A stretch of 64,000 nucleotides of DNA from Oligoflexus sp. (lineage in GTDB: Bacteria; Bdellovibrionota_B; Oligoflexia; Oligoflexales; Oligoflexaceae): positions 1 to 64,000 of the forward strand of contig JACMPP010000122.1 in the NCBI GenBank assembly GCA_014377445.1, in the 5' to 3' direction. Position 1 is the first letter of the stretch, and the number at the start of each line of letters is the position of its first letter. Shown here one piece after another: positions 34,626 through 42,746 of this stretch. The position numbers and the translations under genes were made by a program. Under the pieces are notes generated by a model. The model saw nothing but the letters and a program-made list of their open reading frames with translations, ran no database searches and was not told the DNA's origin.

Positions 34626-35759
34626 TTGCGATATACAACCCGACTCTTTTCAGGCGCGCTCCTGGCCTTTGTTATGACGAGCTGTTCAGCACCTCCGGCA
34701 GCCCCTCCCATTCATTCAGCCGACGATACCTCCGGCAATGGGGATTCGCTTCCCACTGGAGAACATGATCCGGCCCCAGAGCCAACGCCAGGTCCTGTCA
34801 CCAATCCCATCACACAAATGCCGAGCCCAACACCAGGTCCCGCTCCGTTGTCGGGTCAAAGTCCGATGCCGATGCCGGCACCTGCTCCAACACCAACCCC
34901 TGTCGTCATCAGTAACGATGGTGATGGGCGCTTTGAAGTGGGCCCCAATTATAAAGATGATGAAGCCACGAAGAGCCGCGGCGCAATGAAGGGAACCTGG
35001 AAAGAATTTACGATGAACGGCAGCGACAGCGTCGTCTTCAAGGGCAACTACACCCGCAAGGTTCGTGTCTACTTTCCACCCGATTTCAAAAAGGAAGTTG
35101 AATATCCTTTCATGATAGCGATGGATGCCAACTTCTGGCTCGATCCACTCAAGACCACGCTCGACAACTTAATCGTCGATAACAAGGTCCCAGCGATGAT
35201 CGGCGTCTACGTCGACAATGGTGGCGGCGATTCACGCGGCAGCCAACGTGGACTAGAGTACGATACGGTCGGTCCAAACAATGCGAAGTTCTTAGAAACT
35301 GAGGTCATGGCCCGCATTGAAAAAGACTACGCTGTGAAGTTTACCAAGGACCCTGAAGGTGGCGGCCTCTTCGGCGGCAGCTCAAGCGGTGTCGCGGCCT
35401 TTACTGCAGCCTGGTTCGCTCCTCAGCGTTTTAGAAAAGTCTTGGCCTACTCGGCGACCTTTACCGCACAAGGAGCTGACAAGACCTATCCTGAAGGTGG
35501 CTTCGAATACCAAAAGCACATCATCAAGGAAAGCGGACTCAAACCTATCCGTGTTTCTCTTGAAGCCGGGCAAAACGACAATAAGTTCTTCAACGATACT
35601 CTCGTCGCGAACGAAGACACGTTTAAGGAACTCAAGGCCAAGGGCAACCACGTAAGATTTCATTACGGGAAGAGTGCCGGTCACGTCGATGGCGGTGTCA
35701 TGCGGCAAACAATAGCCGAAAACCTGATCTGGCTCTGGCGCGACTACCCTCGCAAGTAG
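34626..35759 (+). CDS. Lipoprotein of the Fes/esterase-D-type alpha/beta hydrolase family
   Basis: 377 residues. It starts with TTG at 34626, preceded by AGGTGAACAG. The lipobox V-M-T-S-C ends a signal peptide; a Pro/Thr-rich stalk follows (residues about 25-105). The hydrolase domain has the nucleophile in G-G-S-S-S-G near residue 255, a D-A-N-F-W-L segment, and the catalytic His in S-A-G-H-V-D near the C-terminus. This is the Fes/IroE-type esterase fold, which includes enterobactin esterases and other acyl esterases. As a lipoprotein it acts outside the cytoplasm. A Fur-controlled role is not demonstrated. Confidence 0.85.
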   Translation: MRYTTRLFSGALLAFVMTSCSAPPAAPPIHSADDTSGNGDSLPTGEHDPAPEPTPGPVTNPITQMPSPTPGPAPLSGQSPMPMPAPAPTPTPVVISNDGDGRFEVGPNYKDDEATKSRGAMKGTWKEFTMNGSDSVVFKGNYTRKVRVYFPPDFKKEVEYPFMIAMDANFWLDPLKTTLDNLIVDNKVPAMIGVYVDNGGGDSRGSQRGLEYDTVGPNNAKFLETEVMARIEKDYAVKFTKDPEGGGLFGGSSSGVAAFTAAWFAPQRFRKVLAYSATFTAQGADKTYPEGGFEYQKHIIKESGLKPIRVSLEAGQNDNKFFNDTLVANEDTFKELKAKGNHVRFHYGKSAGHVDGGVMRQTIAENLIWLWRDYPRK

Positions 35760-35761
35760 AC

Positions 35762-36202
35762 TCACTCATTACTACGAACTTCTGAAAGCCTCCGCAATCC
35801 GTCGGAGGCTTTTTGCTGTCCAGTTTTGCTGCTCTGGGACAGCGGACCTCGCAACCTCGCGACCTCGGTGACTTTGGGCTCGCTCTCTTTATGCGGTTTT
35901 TTTCGGGCGTGAGCGCGTTTGGCCGTCGCTCCAATACGACGAGGGGCCGACTCGTTCCCTTCCACGTAGGCATGCTCTGCACTCAGTTCGCTGTCTCCGG
36001 CGAATTCATCGAGGAGAGTCTGGTCGATCTCAGTCGTCAAATCAGAATCGAGTGGATCCATATTTCCCAGGGAATCACTCACGGTCAGCATAGAGTCAGT
36101 GCTCTCGTTAAGAAATTCGCCTTCGCCTTCCAGTGAGTCAAAGCTCACTTGATGATTACGGTCTTTGTTGCGTGACTTATGATAGCGTCGATTCGTTTGC
36201 AT
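35762..36202 (-). CDS. Small disordered charged protein
   Basis: 146 residues from the ATG at 36202, preceded by GGATGGGGAAG. It is charged throughout: acidic in the middle (D-S-D-L-T-T-E-I-D), basic near residues 90-115, no hydrophobic core. Its 3' end overlaps the terminator hairpin of the convergent esterase gene, so the hairpin is read as the K-A-S-D-G-L-R-R-L part of the protein. No family recognised. Confidence 0.55.
   Translation of the reverse strand: MQTNRRYHKSRNKDRNHQVSFDSLEGEGEFLNESTDSMLTVSDSLGNMDPLDSDLTTEIDQTLLDEFAGDSELSAEHAYVEGNESAPRRIGATAKRAHARKKPHKESEPKVTEVARLRGPLSQSSKTGQQKASDGLRRLSEVRSNE
35785..35814 (+). terminator. Rho-independent terminator inside a convergent gene
   Basis: The stem GCCTCCG / CGGAGGC and five T. 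It ends the esterase lipoprotein gene but lies inside the coding region of the convergent disordered protein (35762-36202). Confidence 0.75.
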
Positions 36203-36495
36203 TTTATCTTCCCCATCCATATTTATGAATGTAAACAGGCCCCAGAACTCTATCTAGACTATGGCCATTAAGATTAGGCGAGTAAAGGTCATTGCATGCC
36301 AAATAATCGCATAAAGCTTTCCCCTCCTCGCCTCCAAGGATAGTTCACTTCCGTGCCTGGACCCGCGTTTTAGCCATTCTTCCTCTTAGACATGCCATGC
36401 CGTCGAGCTTTGACGCGTGCTGGTAATGCCACCGAAAAAGCGTCATAATCCGCGCCGGAGTCTGAGACGAGACTGACATTTTAGAGGAAAAACCT

Positions 36496-36960
36496 ATGTC
36501 ATCTGAATTTTTTCGGGATAAATTTGATCCCATTCATGTGCCCGAGGAGGGCCCCGGAGCGGCGGAAGCACCTTACCGCGGACTCTATCAAATCATGGGT
36601 GAAGACAACATCAAGGCCATGCTTCGGGACTTCTACCTGAAGCTGGGCGAATCCCGAATTGCAGGAATGTTTCCCAAGGATCTCATAAGTGCCTCTGAAA
36701 AAAGTGCGATGTTCTTCATTGGCCTCCTCGGCGGGCCTCCCATCTATCATGAGACCTTCGGACCACCTCGCATGCGCGCGCGGCATATGCCTTTCAAAAT
36801 CACGGGTGAATTTCGTGAGGTTTGGTTGAGCTGTTTCTTTGCGGTTTTGGAAGAGAGTGAAAAGTACCAGATTCCCCCCGAGCATTTGCCAAGTTTAAAG
36901 GCCTTCCTCGAGGGTTTTTCAAGCTGGATGGTTAACTCGGCTCAATCTTCAGAGGACTGA
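36496..36960 (+). CDS. Group II truncated haemoglobin (HbO-like)
   Basis: 154 residues. It fits group II truncated globins: Y-x-x-M-G near residue 31, the F-Y-L-K-L-G helix, F-x-G-L-L-G-G-P-P-I-Y near residue 73-84, the proximal His in R-A-R-H-M-P-F (residue 97), and the W-L-S-C-F helix with Trp at residue 110. These haem proteins handle O2, NO or peroxide. The position right before the molybdenum cofactor cluster (moeA starts 209 bp downstream) is suggestive but not evidence of joint function. An RBS AGAGGAAAAACC precedes the ATG. Confidence 0.88.
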   Translation: MSSEFFRDKFDPIHVPEEGPGAAEAPYRGLYQIMGEDNIKAMLRDFYLKLGESRIAGMFPKDLISASEKSAMFFIGLLGGPPIYHETFGPPRMRARHMPFKITGEFREVWLSCFFAVLEESEKYQIPPEHLPSLKAFLEGFSSWMVNSAQSSED

Positions 36961-37093
36961 AGGCTCAAGCGTAACCACAATCGATTTGTAGGTAGGGGTG
37001 TTGCTACGCCCGACAACACTCCCGATCGGGACCAGGACATTCGCTTCCGAAAAATACGCGGCCTCATTTTGCTAGGCAGAGTCTTTTGCAAAA

Positions 37094-37114
37094 GGCATTC
37101 TATCGGTGAATGCC
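37094..37114 (+). promoter_or_regulatory. Hairpin in the moeA leader
   Basis: A perfect 7-bp stem GGCATTC / GAATGCC with a 7-base loop, about 55 bases before the moeA start. It could be a leader structure. It does not match the molybdenum-cofactor (Moco) riboswitch consensus as I remember it, so no riboswitch is claimed. Confidence 0.4.
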
Positions 37115-37169
37115 CGAGACCAAAACAAGTTTCGGACGCACGCAAAAACCCTAAGAACATAGGCATAGC

Positions 37170-38369
37170 ATGGTCAGTGTCAACGAAGCATGGAAGCTCC
37201 TGGATGCAAAAGCGGTTTTGCTCACGAGCGAAATGGTCGATCTCGAAACAGCCGGTGGCCGCGTGCTGCAGCAAAGCTTGAGAGCCGACCGCGACTATCC
37301 GCCCTTCGATCGGGTGGCTATGGATGGCTATGCTCTGACTTATGCGTCGTGGCTGAAGGGTCATCGTCGATTTCGTGTGCAGGCGATGCAAACTGCAGGG
37401 CAAAAGCCTACGACGCTTCATTCTGCCGATGCCTGCATCGAGATCATGACAGGCGCGAAGCTGCCTTATGCCACTGATCTTGTGATTCGTTATGAAGATA
37501 CTGAACGCGATGGGGATTTCGTAAAAATCGTGGACGGGCTTGAACTCGAATCCTTTTCCAATGTTCATCGCCAGGGCAAAGACTGCACTCGGGAAAGCTC
37601 GTTTGCAGATCCGATCGTCAAATCCACGTCTGCAGCTATCGCCGCATCTTTTGGAATGAGTCAGGTGAAAGTTGCTCGTCGTCCGCGCGTTTCCATCATC
37701 GGAACGGGTGACGAACTGGTTGCGATTGACGAGCAACCCCTCGATTATCAGATACGCGCTTCGAATATCCATGCTATTCGCATGGCCATCGAGATGAGCG
37801 GGCATGAAATCGTTTCATCTCTCACCCTTGCCGATCAGCGCGATCTTATCACTCGATCGGTGGCCAATGCTTTGGAGACTTCTGACCTCCTTCTCCTATC
37901 CGGCGGAGTTTCGGCCGGTAAAACCGACTATATTCCCGAGCTTCTTAAAGATTGTGGTGTGGTGCAGGTCTTTCACAAGATCGATCAGCGGCCTGGCAAA
38001 CCTCTTTGGTTCGGTCAAACGAAGAGCGGTCAATCGGTTTTCGGCCTCCCCGGCAATCCCGTTTCCACACTTATCTGTCTCCATCGCTATGTTTTGCCAT
38101 TCATTCAATTGATGCAGGGGCTCAAAAATCAGAATCGTCCCTATGCCGAACTCCTTACCGCCAAACCGAAGAGCAGTAAACTCACATTCTTTATGCCAGT
38201 GCGCATTCGTTATAGTCCGGATGCAAGAATTCTTGCGGAATCGGCGTCTCATAACGGATCGGGCGATTTCGTATCACTGAGCCGTACCGATGGATTCGTG
38301 GAGATTCCCGGTGACAGCGAGCCGAACTATGATCCAACACAAACTGTTTTTCCTTTTTATAGTTGGTAG
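37170..38369 (+). CDS. moeA: Molybdopterin molybdenumtransferase MoeA
   Basis: 399 residues. MoeA inserts molybdate into adenylylated molybdopterin. The signatures R-D-Y-P-P-F-D-R-V-A-M-D-G-Y-A near residue 40, the long M-T-G-A-K-L-P segment near residue 90, S-I-I-G-T-G-D-E-L-V near residue 175, then L-L-S-G-G-V-S-A-G-K-T-D-Y, and P-G-K-P-L-W-F-G with G-L-P-G-N-P-V-S are all present. It is the first gene of a plus-strand cluster; moaC follows with a 5-bp gap. Start chosen at ATG 37170 after TAGGCATAGC. The adenylylation step before it (MogA/MoaB) has no gene here. Confidence 0.95.
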   Translation: MVSVNEAWKLLDAKAVLLTSEMVDLETAGGRVLQQSLRADRDYPPFDRVAMDGYALTYASWLKGHRRFRVQAMQTAGQKPTTLHSADACIEIMTGAKLPYATDLVIRYEDTERDGDFVKIVDGLELESFSNVHRQGKDCTRESSFADPIVKSTSAAIAASFGMSQVKVARRPRVSIIGTGDELVAIDEQPLDYQIRASNIHAIRMAIEMSGHEIVSSLTLADQRDLITRSVANALETSDLLLLSGGVSAGKTDYIPELLKDCGVVQVFHKIDQRPGKPLWFGQTKSGQSVFGLPGNPVSTLICLHRYVLPFIQLMQGLKNQNRPYAELLTAKPKSSKLTFFMPVRIRYSPDARILAESASHNGSGDFVSLSRTDGFVEIPGDSEPNYDPTQTVFPFYSW

Positions 38370-38374
38370 CGACG

Positions 38375-38845
38375 ATGCTTACTCATGTTGATTCGGAAGG
38401 CCGTCCTGCGATGGTCGATGTCAGTTCCAAGGAAGTCACGGCCCGGGAGGCGACCGCTCAAACCGTAATTCATCTCCCCGAGGTGATCGCAGCTCTATTT
38501 AAGAACGGCGATATCATGACCAAAAAAGGCCCAGTCCTCAGTACGGCGATTATTGCGGGAACTATGGCCGTCAAACGTACTTTCGAACTGATTCCCTTTT
38601 GTCATCCGATCCCGATTGATTCGATCAAATTTGAGAGTCGGGTGGAAGACGAAGCGTCAGGGACGCAGCTCATCGTAAGTTGCACGGTTAAAAACGTGGC
38701 TAAGACCGGAATTGAGATGGAAGCACTGACCGGTGTGAGCATCGCGGCGCTCACAGTCTATGACATGTGCAAGGCCCTGACTCACGATATTGTGATCGCA
38801 GAAACGAGACTTATCGCTAAATCAGGAGGAAAACACGATGTTTAA
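38375..38845 (+). CDS. moaC: Cyclic pyranopterin monophosphate synthase MoaC
   Basis: 156 residues. It has M-V-D-V-S near the start, the P-F-C-H-P-I-P-I catalytic-site segment, and T-G-I-E-M-E-A-L-T-G-V, followed by A-L-T-V-Y-D-M-C-K. With MoaA it makes cyclic pyranopterin monophosphate from GTP. The ATG at 38375 is 5 bp after the moeA stop. The end overlaps the mobB-mobA start by 8 bp, implying translational coupling. Confidence 0.95.
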   Translation: MLTHVDSEGRPAMVDVSSKEVTAREATAQTVIHLPEVIAALFKNGDIMTKKGPVLSTAIIAGTMAVKRTFELIPFCHPIPIDSIKFESRVEDEASGTQLIVSCTVKNVAKTGIEMEALTGVSIAALTVYDMCKALTHDIVIAETRLIAKSGGKHDV

Positions 38846-39980
38846 AGGACTTAAAGCTAAAGGTCATAGCTATCAGTTTCATCCTTTAGAGCTCGGTTTT
38901 GTGGGCTACTCGGGTGTGGGCAAGACGACTTTGCTTACGCAAATTATTGCCCTATTGAAAGACGATTGGAAGCTGGCCTTTGTGAAACACGATGCCCATC
39001 GCTTTGAAGTTGATAAAGAGGATAAAGACAGTTTCCGCGCGACGGAAGCCGGTGCATCGAGCTCTTTCATTTCAAACGCCGAACATTTTGCCTGGATGGC
39101 TCAGGGCTCCCTGCCCTACTTCAGCCAGAGATCGATCTTTCTTGACTACGATGCCTTGCTAATCGAAGGGCACAAGGCTCTCGCCATTGATAAGGTCGTT
39201 GTTCTCGATCGCGATTATTCGGTACTCAACGCTTTACCTGATGAGAGCCTGGCGACTGTCCTGGCCTATGTTGGCGAAGCGCAGGAGCCACAGAAGTCAT
39301 TGCCCTTGAATCGCCCCTATTTTCAACGCGACGACATCGCGGGCATTGCCCAATGGGTTGAAGAGCACTGGCAGGCAAAGTTGAATCTGCGTCCCATGAA
39401 GGGCCTGGTTCTGGCCGGCGGCCTTAGTACGCGCATGGGTGAGGACAAAGGGCGTCTTCGATACCACAACAAACCTCAGGCGATCCAGGCTTTCGAAACC
39501 CTCGAAGCGCTCGGCGTCTCATCTTACCTATCGCTTCGTGACGGTCAGTGGACTTCCGATGAGCGGGCGGATTATCCCATTATCGAAGATCAATTCAAAA
39601 ATCTTGGTCCCATGGGCGGTATCCTGAGCGCGATGAATGAGGACCCTCAGGCGGCCTGGGTCGTCATCGCCTGTGACCTCCCACTCCTTGGCAAGGCTCC
39701 GCTCGAACAGCTTCTGCAGAATCGTCAGGCCCAAAAGCTGGCGACGGCCTATCGATCGAGCAGCGACAATCTCCCTGAACCACTTTGCGCGATCTACGAG
39801 CCGAATATTCGCCTCCGTTTGTTCGAAGCCCTGGGTCTTGGACTCTCCTGTCCAAGAAAGGTCCTGATCAATTCCAACACGCTTTTGCTCGAGCCTTACG
39901 ATGATAGGGCCTTGACGAACGTCAACACGGCGGAAGAGTATCGAAACATTCGCTCGATGATTGAGGAGAACACTCTATGA
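38838..39980 (+). CDS. MobB-MobA fusion (GTP-binding adaptor plus Moco guanylyltransferase)
   Basis: 380 residues, two fused domains. Residues about 17-175 are MobB-like, with the P-loop G-Y-S-G-V-G-K-T-T at residues 23-31 and D-A-L-L-I-E-G-H at about 105-112. Residues about 187-380 are MobA, with the nucleotidyltransferase motif L-A-G-G-L-S-T-R-M-G near residues 192-201, G-P-M-G-G-I and A-C-D-L-P-L. MobA attaches GMP to molybdopterin to form the bis-MGD type cofactor; MobB stimulates it. The fusion with MobB first occurs in other bacteria. RBS AGGAGG lies inside moaC. The start overlaps moaC by 8 bp, and the end overlaps moaD by 4 bp (ATGA). Confidence 0.93.
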   Translation: MFKGLKAKGHSYQFHPLELGFVGYSGVGKTTLLTQIIALLKDDWKLAFVKHDAHRFEVDKEDKDSFRATEAGASSSFISNAEHFAWMAQGSLPYFSQRSIFLDYDALLIEGHKALAIDKVVVLDRDYSVLNALPDESLATVLAYVGEAQEPQKSLPLNRPYFQRDDIAGIAQWVEEHWQAKLNLRPMKGLVLAGGLSTRMGEDKGRLRYHNKPQAIQAFETLEALGVSSYLSLRDGQWTSDERADYPIIEDQFKNLGPMGGILSAMNEDPQAAWVVIACDLPLLGKAPLEQLLQNRQAQKLATAYRSSSDNLPEPLCAIYEPNIRLRLFEALGLGLSCPRKVLINSNTLLLEPYDDRALTNVNTAEEYRNIRSMIEENTL

Positions 39981-40222
39981 CACGCGCTATCAACGTTCGT
40001 TACTTTGCGACCCTGAAGGACAAGGCCGGCCTGTCTTCAGAAACAGTATCGACCTCCGCAGAGACCGCCAGCGATCTCTACCGGGAGTTGAAGGCTCGTT
40101 TTGCTTTTCCCCTGGAGGAAGAGCATCTGAAGGTCTCGATCAATCGGGAATACCGCCCCTTCAGCTCCAGTCTGAACGCCGGTGACGAGGTTGTCTTCAT
40201 TCCGCCGGTCTCGGGAGGTTAA
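39977..40222 (+). CDS. moaD: Molybdopterin synthase small subunit MoaD
   Basis: 81 residues, a ubiquitin-fold sulfur carrier ending in S-G-G. The C-terminal glycine becomes a thiocarboxylate that supplies the dithiolene sulfur. V-R-Y-F-A-T-L-K-D-K-A-G near the start and I-N-R-E-Y with D-E-V-V-F-I-P-P-V-S-G-G at the end match MoaD. Its start overlaps the mobBA stop by 4 bp. The next gene, the MoaE-MoeB-rhodanese fusion, starts 3 bp after its stop. Confidence 0.93.
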   Translation: MTRAINVRYFATLKDKAGLSSETVSTSAETASDLYRELKARFAFPLEEEHLKVSINREYRPFSSSLNAGDEVVFIPPVSGG

Positions 40223-40225
40223 GCC

Positions 40226-41701
40226 ATGTTTCAGGTCAGTGGGGAAAAACTGGATATCGATGCCTTAAGTGCAGCACTTGAGAATCATGCGGCCGGCGCT
40301 TTCGTGGCCTTTGAAGGACGTGTGCGTAAGCAAAATGATGGTCGCCGGGTCGATCGCCTAGAATACGAACTCTTTGCCGAATTCTGTGAAATCGAAGGCA
40401 ATCGCATTCTGGAAGAAGCCCGTGGACTCTTTCCCATCATTGACGTACGAGCGGTTCATCGCTCCGGAATGCTGGAGCTGGGGGATGTCGCCGTTTGGGT
40501 CGGCGTTTTGAGTTCGCATCGGGGAGCCGCTTTTCAGGCGACACGCTTTATCATCGATTCGATCAAATCCCGTTGCCCGATCTGGAAGAAGGAATACTAC
40601 CATGACGGTCCCACCGAGTGGGTCGGCTGTCCCACTTGCGAGCATCATGCCGTCTCAGCGGAAAAAGTCTTCAGTCGTCAGCAACGACTCCTTGGAGAAC
40701 ATGGTCAGAAGGCTTTGAGTGCCAGCCGCGTTCTCATCGTCGGAGCGGGCGGCTTGGGTTGTCCCTCGGCGCAGCAACTGACGGCTGCTGGTGTGGGTTA
40801 CATCAGGCTCTGTGATGGCGACAAACTCGATGCCACGAACCTTCATCGACAGCCTCTTTACGGCTACCAGGATATTGGATCATACAAAGCGGTTCTGGCG
40901 AAGCGGCGTTTGGAAGAGATGCATCCCTTCACCAAGATCGATGCGGTGGCCCATGATTTTACACCTCGAAATGCGTCCACCCTCCTTGAGGGCATCGATC
41001 TCGTATTGGACTGCACGGATAATTTTGCCGCCAAGTATTTGATCAACGATCGCTGCGTGGCCGAAGGCATTCCCTACGTTCAGGCCAGCATCTTCCAAAA
41101 CAACGCCCAGCTTTTCTCTTACCGTCCTGGCGAAAGCGCCTGCATGCGTTGCACCCGTCCTGAGCAACCACCGGCTGACTGCGTCGAGTCTTGCACGGAC
41201 GCTGGCGTCCTGGGAGCTGCGACTTCGATCGTGGGAAGTTACCAGGCTATGGAAGCACTACGCACGATCCTCAGGCAAAAGTCTGTCGCGACTACGTACA
41301 CGATTCATTTTGATCTGGAAGAAGCCGATAATTTTAATGTGAAACGCCGTCGCGACCCTAACTGTCCGGCTTGTGGCCCGAGACCTCGCGACTTTCAATA
41401 CGAAGACCAGGTCACACTCGAAGAAGGTGAACAGACCTACTCCATGCTTCGGGATAAGGCTTTAACCTGGGTCGATATCCGGGAGATCCATGAACACGAT
41501 CCTTCGATCGAAGCTTCGATTCGACTGCCATTGAGTTCGCTCAAGCGGGAGTTTTTTGCTGATACAAATCAGACTTTCGTGATTTATTGTCAAAAAGGTC
41601 GTCGCAGTCGCGCGCTTTTGAAAGAACTTCGCGTTAAGGGACTTGATCATGTTCTTGGGTTGAAGGGTGGCCTGGAGGCGATGCGCAAGGCCGAGATGTG
41701 A
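40226..41701 (+). CDS. MoaE-MoeB-rhodanese triple fusion
   Basis: 491 residues with three domains. Residues 1-140 are MoaE, the large subunit of molybdopterin synthase, with K114 and K121 at the catalytic site. Residues about 145-395 are a MoeB/ThiF E1-like enzyme: the nucleotide motif G-A-G-G-L-G (173-178), D-G-D near 197-199, two C-x-x-C zinc pairs (306/309 and 380/383), and the catalytic-type Cys323 in C-T-D-A-G-V. Residues about 400-491 are a rhodanese with the active-site Cys455 (Y-C-Q-K-G-R-R-S). MoeB plus rhodanese is the arrangement of eukaryotic MOCS3. Fused to MoaE, one protein could activate and sulfurate MoaD and then use it. Confidence 0.93.
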   Translation: MFQVSGEKLDIDALSAALENHAAGAFVAFEGRVRKQNDGRRVDRLEYELFAEFCEIEGNRILEEARGLFPIIDVRAVHRSGMLELGDVAVWVGVLSSHRGAAFQATRFIIDSIKSRCPIWKKEYYHDGPTEWVGCPTCEHHAVSAEKVFSRQQRLLGEHGQKALSASRVLIVGAGGLGCPSAQQLTAAGVGYIRLCDGDKLDATNLHRQPLYGYQDIGSYKAVLAKRRLEEMHPFTKIDAVAHDFTPRNASTLLEGIDLVLDCTDNFAAKYLINDRCVAEGIPYVQASIFQNNAQLFSYRPGESACMRCTRPEQPPADCVESCTDAGVLGAATSIVGSYQAMEALRTILRQKSVATTYTIHFDLEEADNFNVKRRRDPNCPACGPRPRDFQYEDQVTLEEGEQTYSMLRDKALTWVDIREIHEHDPSIEASIRLPLSSLKREFFADTNQTFVIYCQKGRRSRALLKELRVKGLDHVLGLKGGLEAMRKAEM

Positions 41702-41711
41702 AACGCAAAGT

Positions 41712-42692
41712 TTATCCACCGATGCTCGCAAGCTGGCGGGTCGTCCCGAAGTTGTCATCCTGAAGAGAGTGAGATTCTTTTTTGGTCGAAAGCCGCTGCA
41801 GTATCGTTAGCTGCAGTTCTTCCATCTGCGTAGGATTTTGCAGGAGATGACGAACCGATTCCTGTCCATCACCAAAGAGACAAAGCTTTAATTCGCCGCG
41901 ACAGCTAATGCGCAGACGATTGCAGCCGTCACAGAAGTTCTTGGCGTAAGGGCGAATAAAACCGAGGTGGCCGTGATAGTCCGGATGGAAATATTCTTCC
42001 GCCGGTCCCGACAGCGTGCCGCGCTGCATGACTTCCCATCCCTGCTCCACAAGGTCGAGCGCGAGAACGTCAGCGCGCACGTGATGTTTTTCAAAATATT
42101 CTTTGTTGTCACCTGTCCGCATCAGTTCGATAAATCGAATCGTGACCGGCGAGGTTTTTACATAGTCGAGAAAATTCGAAAGTTCGCCGTCGTTGATGCC
42201 CTTCATCAGTACCGCATTGATTTTGACCTTGAGGCCAGCTTCAAGAGCCGCATCGATACCATCCAGCACCGCCTGATTCGTAGTTTGACCGGTAACTCTT
42301 GCAAATTTGCCGGCATCGAGAGAATCGAGAGAAATATTTGCGGCCTTGCAGCCCGCAGCAGCCAAGCGAGGGGCAAGCTGAGCGAGACGATAGGCATTCG
42401 TGGAAATCGCCACCTGATCGATGCCTTCGACAGCCGATATCGCGGAGATGATGTCGACAACATCGCGGCGAAGCGTCGGCTCTCCGCCCGTGATCCTCAC
42501 CTTTTCCACACCAAGACCGGCGAAGGCCGTCGTAAGATTGATGATTTCATCGAGATTCAGTGGGCCTTCCAAAGCCGGGTCGATGCAGTTGCCATTTGGG
42601 AGGCAATAGGAACAACGGAAATTGCAGCTATCGGTAATGGAGAGTCGTAGATAACGAAATTTTCGTTGATAGCTATCAATCAATCGCGCCAT
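41712..42692 (-). CDS. moaA: GTP 3',8-cyclase MoaA (radical SAM)
   Basis: 326 residues. The radical SAM cluster C-x3-C-x2-C is at residues 23, 27 and 30 (S-C-N-F-R-C-S-Y-C). The second cluster ligands are C-x2-C...C in F-C-D-G-C-N-R-L-R-I-S-C. The I-T-G-G-E-P-T-L motif binds SAM, and the C-terminus ends in G-G, which is needed for activity in MoaA. It starts the Moco pathway on GTP. It is convergent with the triple-fusion gene (11-bp gap) and follows the oxidoreductase gene on the minus strand. Confidence 0.95.
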   Translation of the reverse strand: MARLIDSYQRKFRYLRLSITDSCNFRCSYCLPNGNCIDPALEGPLNLDEIINLTTAFAGLGVEKVRITGGEPTLRRDVVDIISAISAVEGIDQVAISTNAYRLAQLAPRLAAAGCKAANISLDSLDAGKFARVTGQTTNQAVLDGIDAALEAGLKVKINAVLMKGINDGELSNFLDYVKTSPVTIRFIELMRTGDNKEYFEKHHVRADVLALDLVEQGWEVMQRGTLSGPAEEYFHPDYHGHLGFIRPYAKNFCDGCNRLRISCRGELKLCLFGDGQESVRHLLQNPTQMEELQLTILQRLSTKKESHSLQDDNFGTTRQLASIGG

Positions 42693-42746
42693 AGACTAAC
42701 CCTCCATCTTAAAATCGTTTGAATGAGAACCTTTGAGTCAGTTTTC

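Noticed and set aside
36961-37169. A molybdenum-cofactor riboswitch before moeA
   Set aside because: Only one simple hairpin is visible and I could not fit the known consensus.
36942-37805. A 287-codon minus-strand frame antisense to moeA
   Set aside because: It is the reverse complement of a certain gene and has atypical composition.
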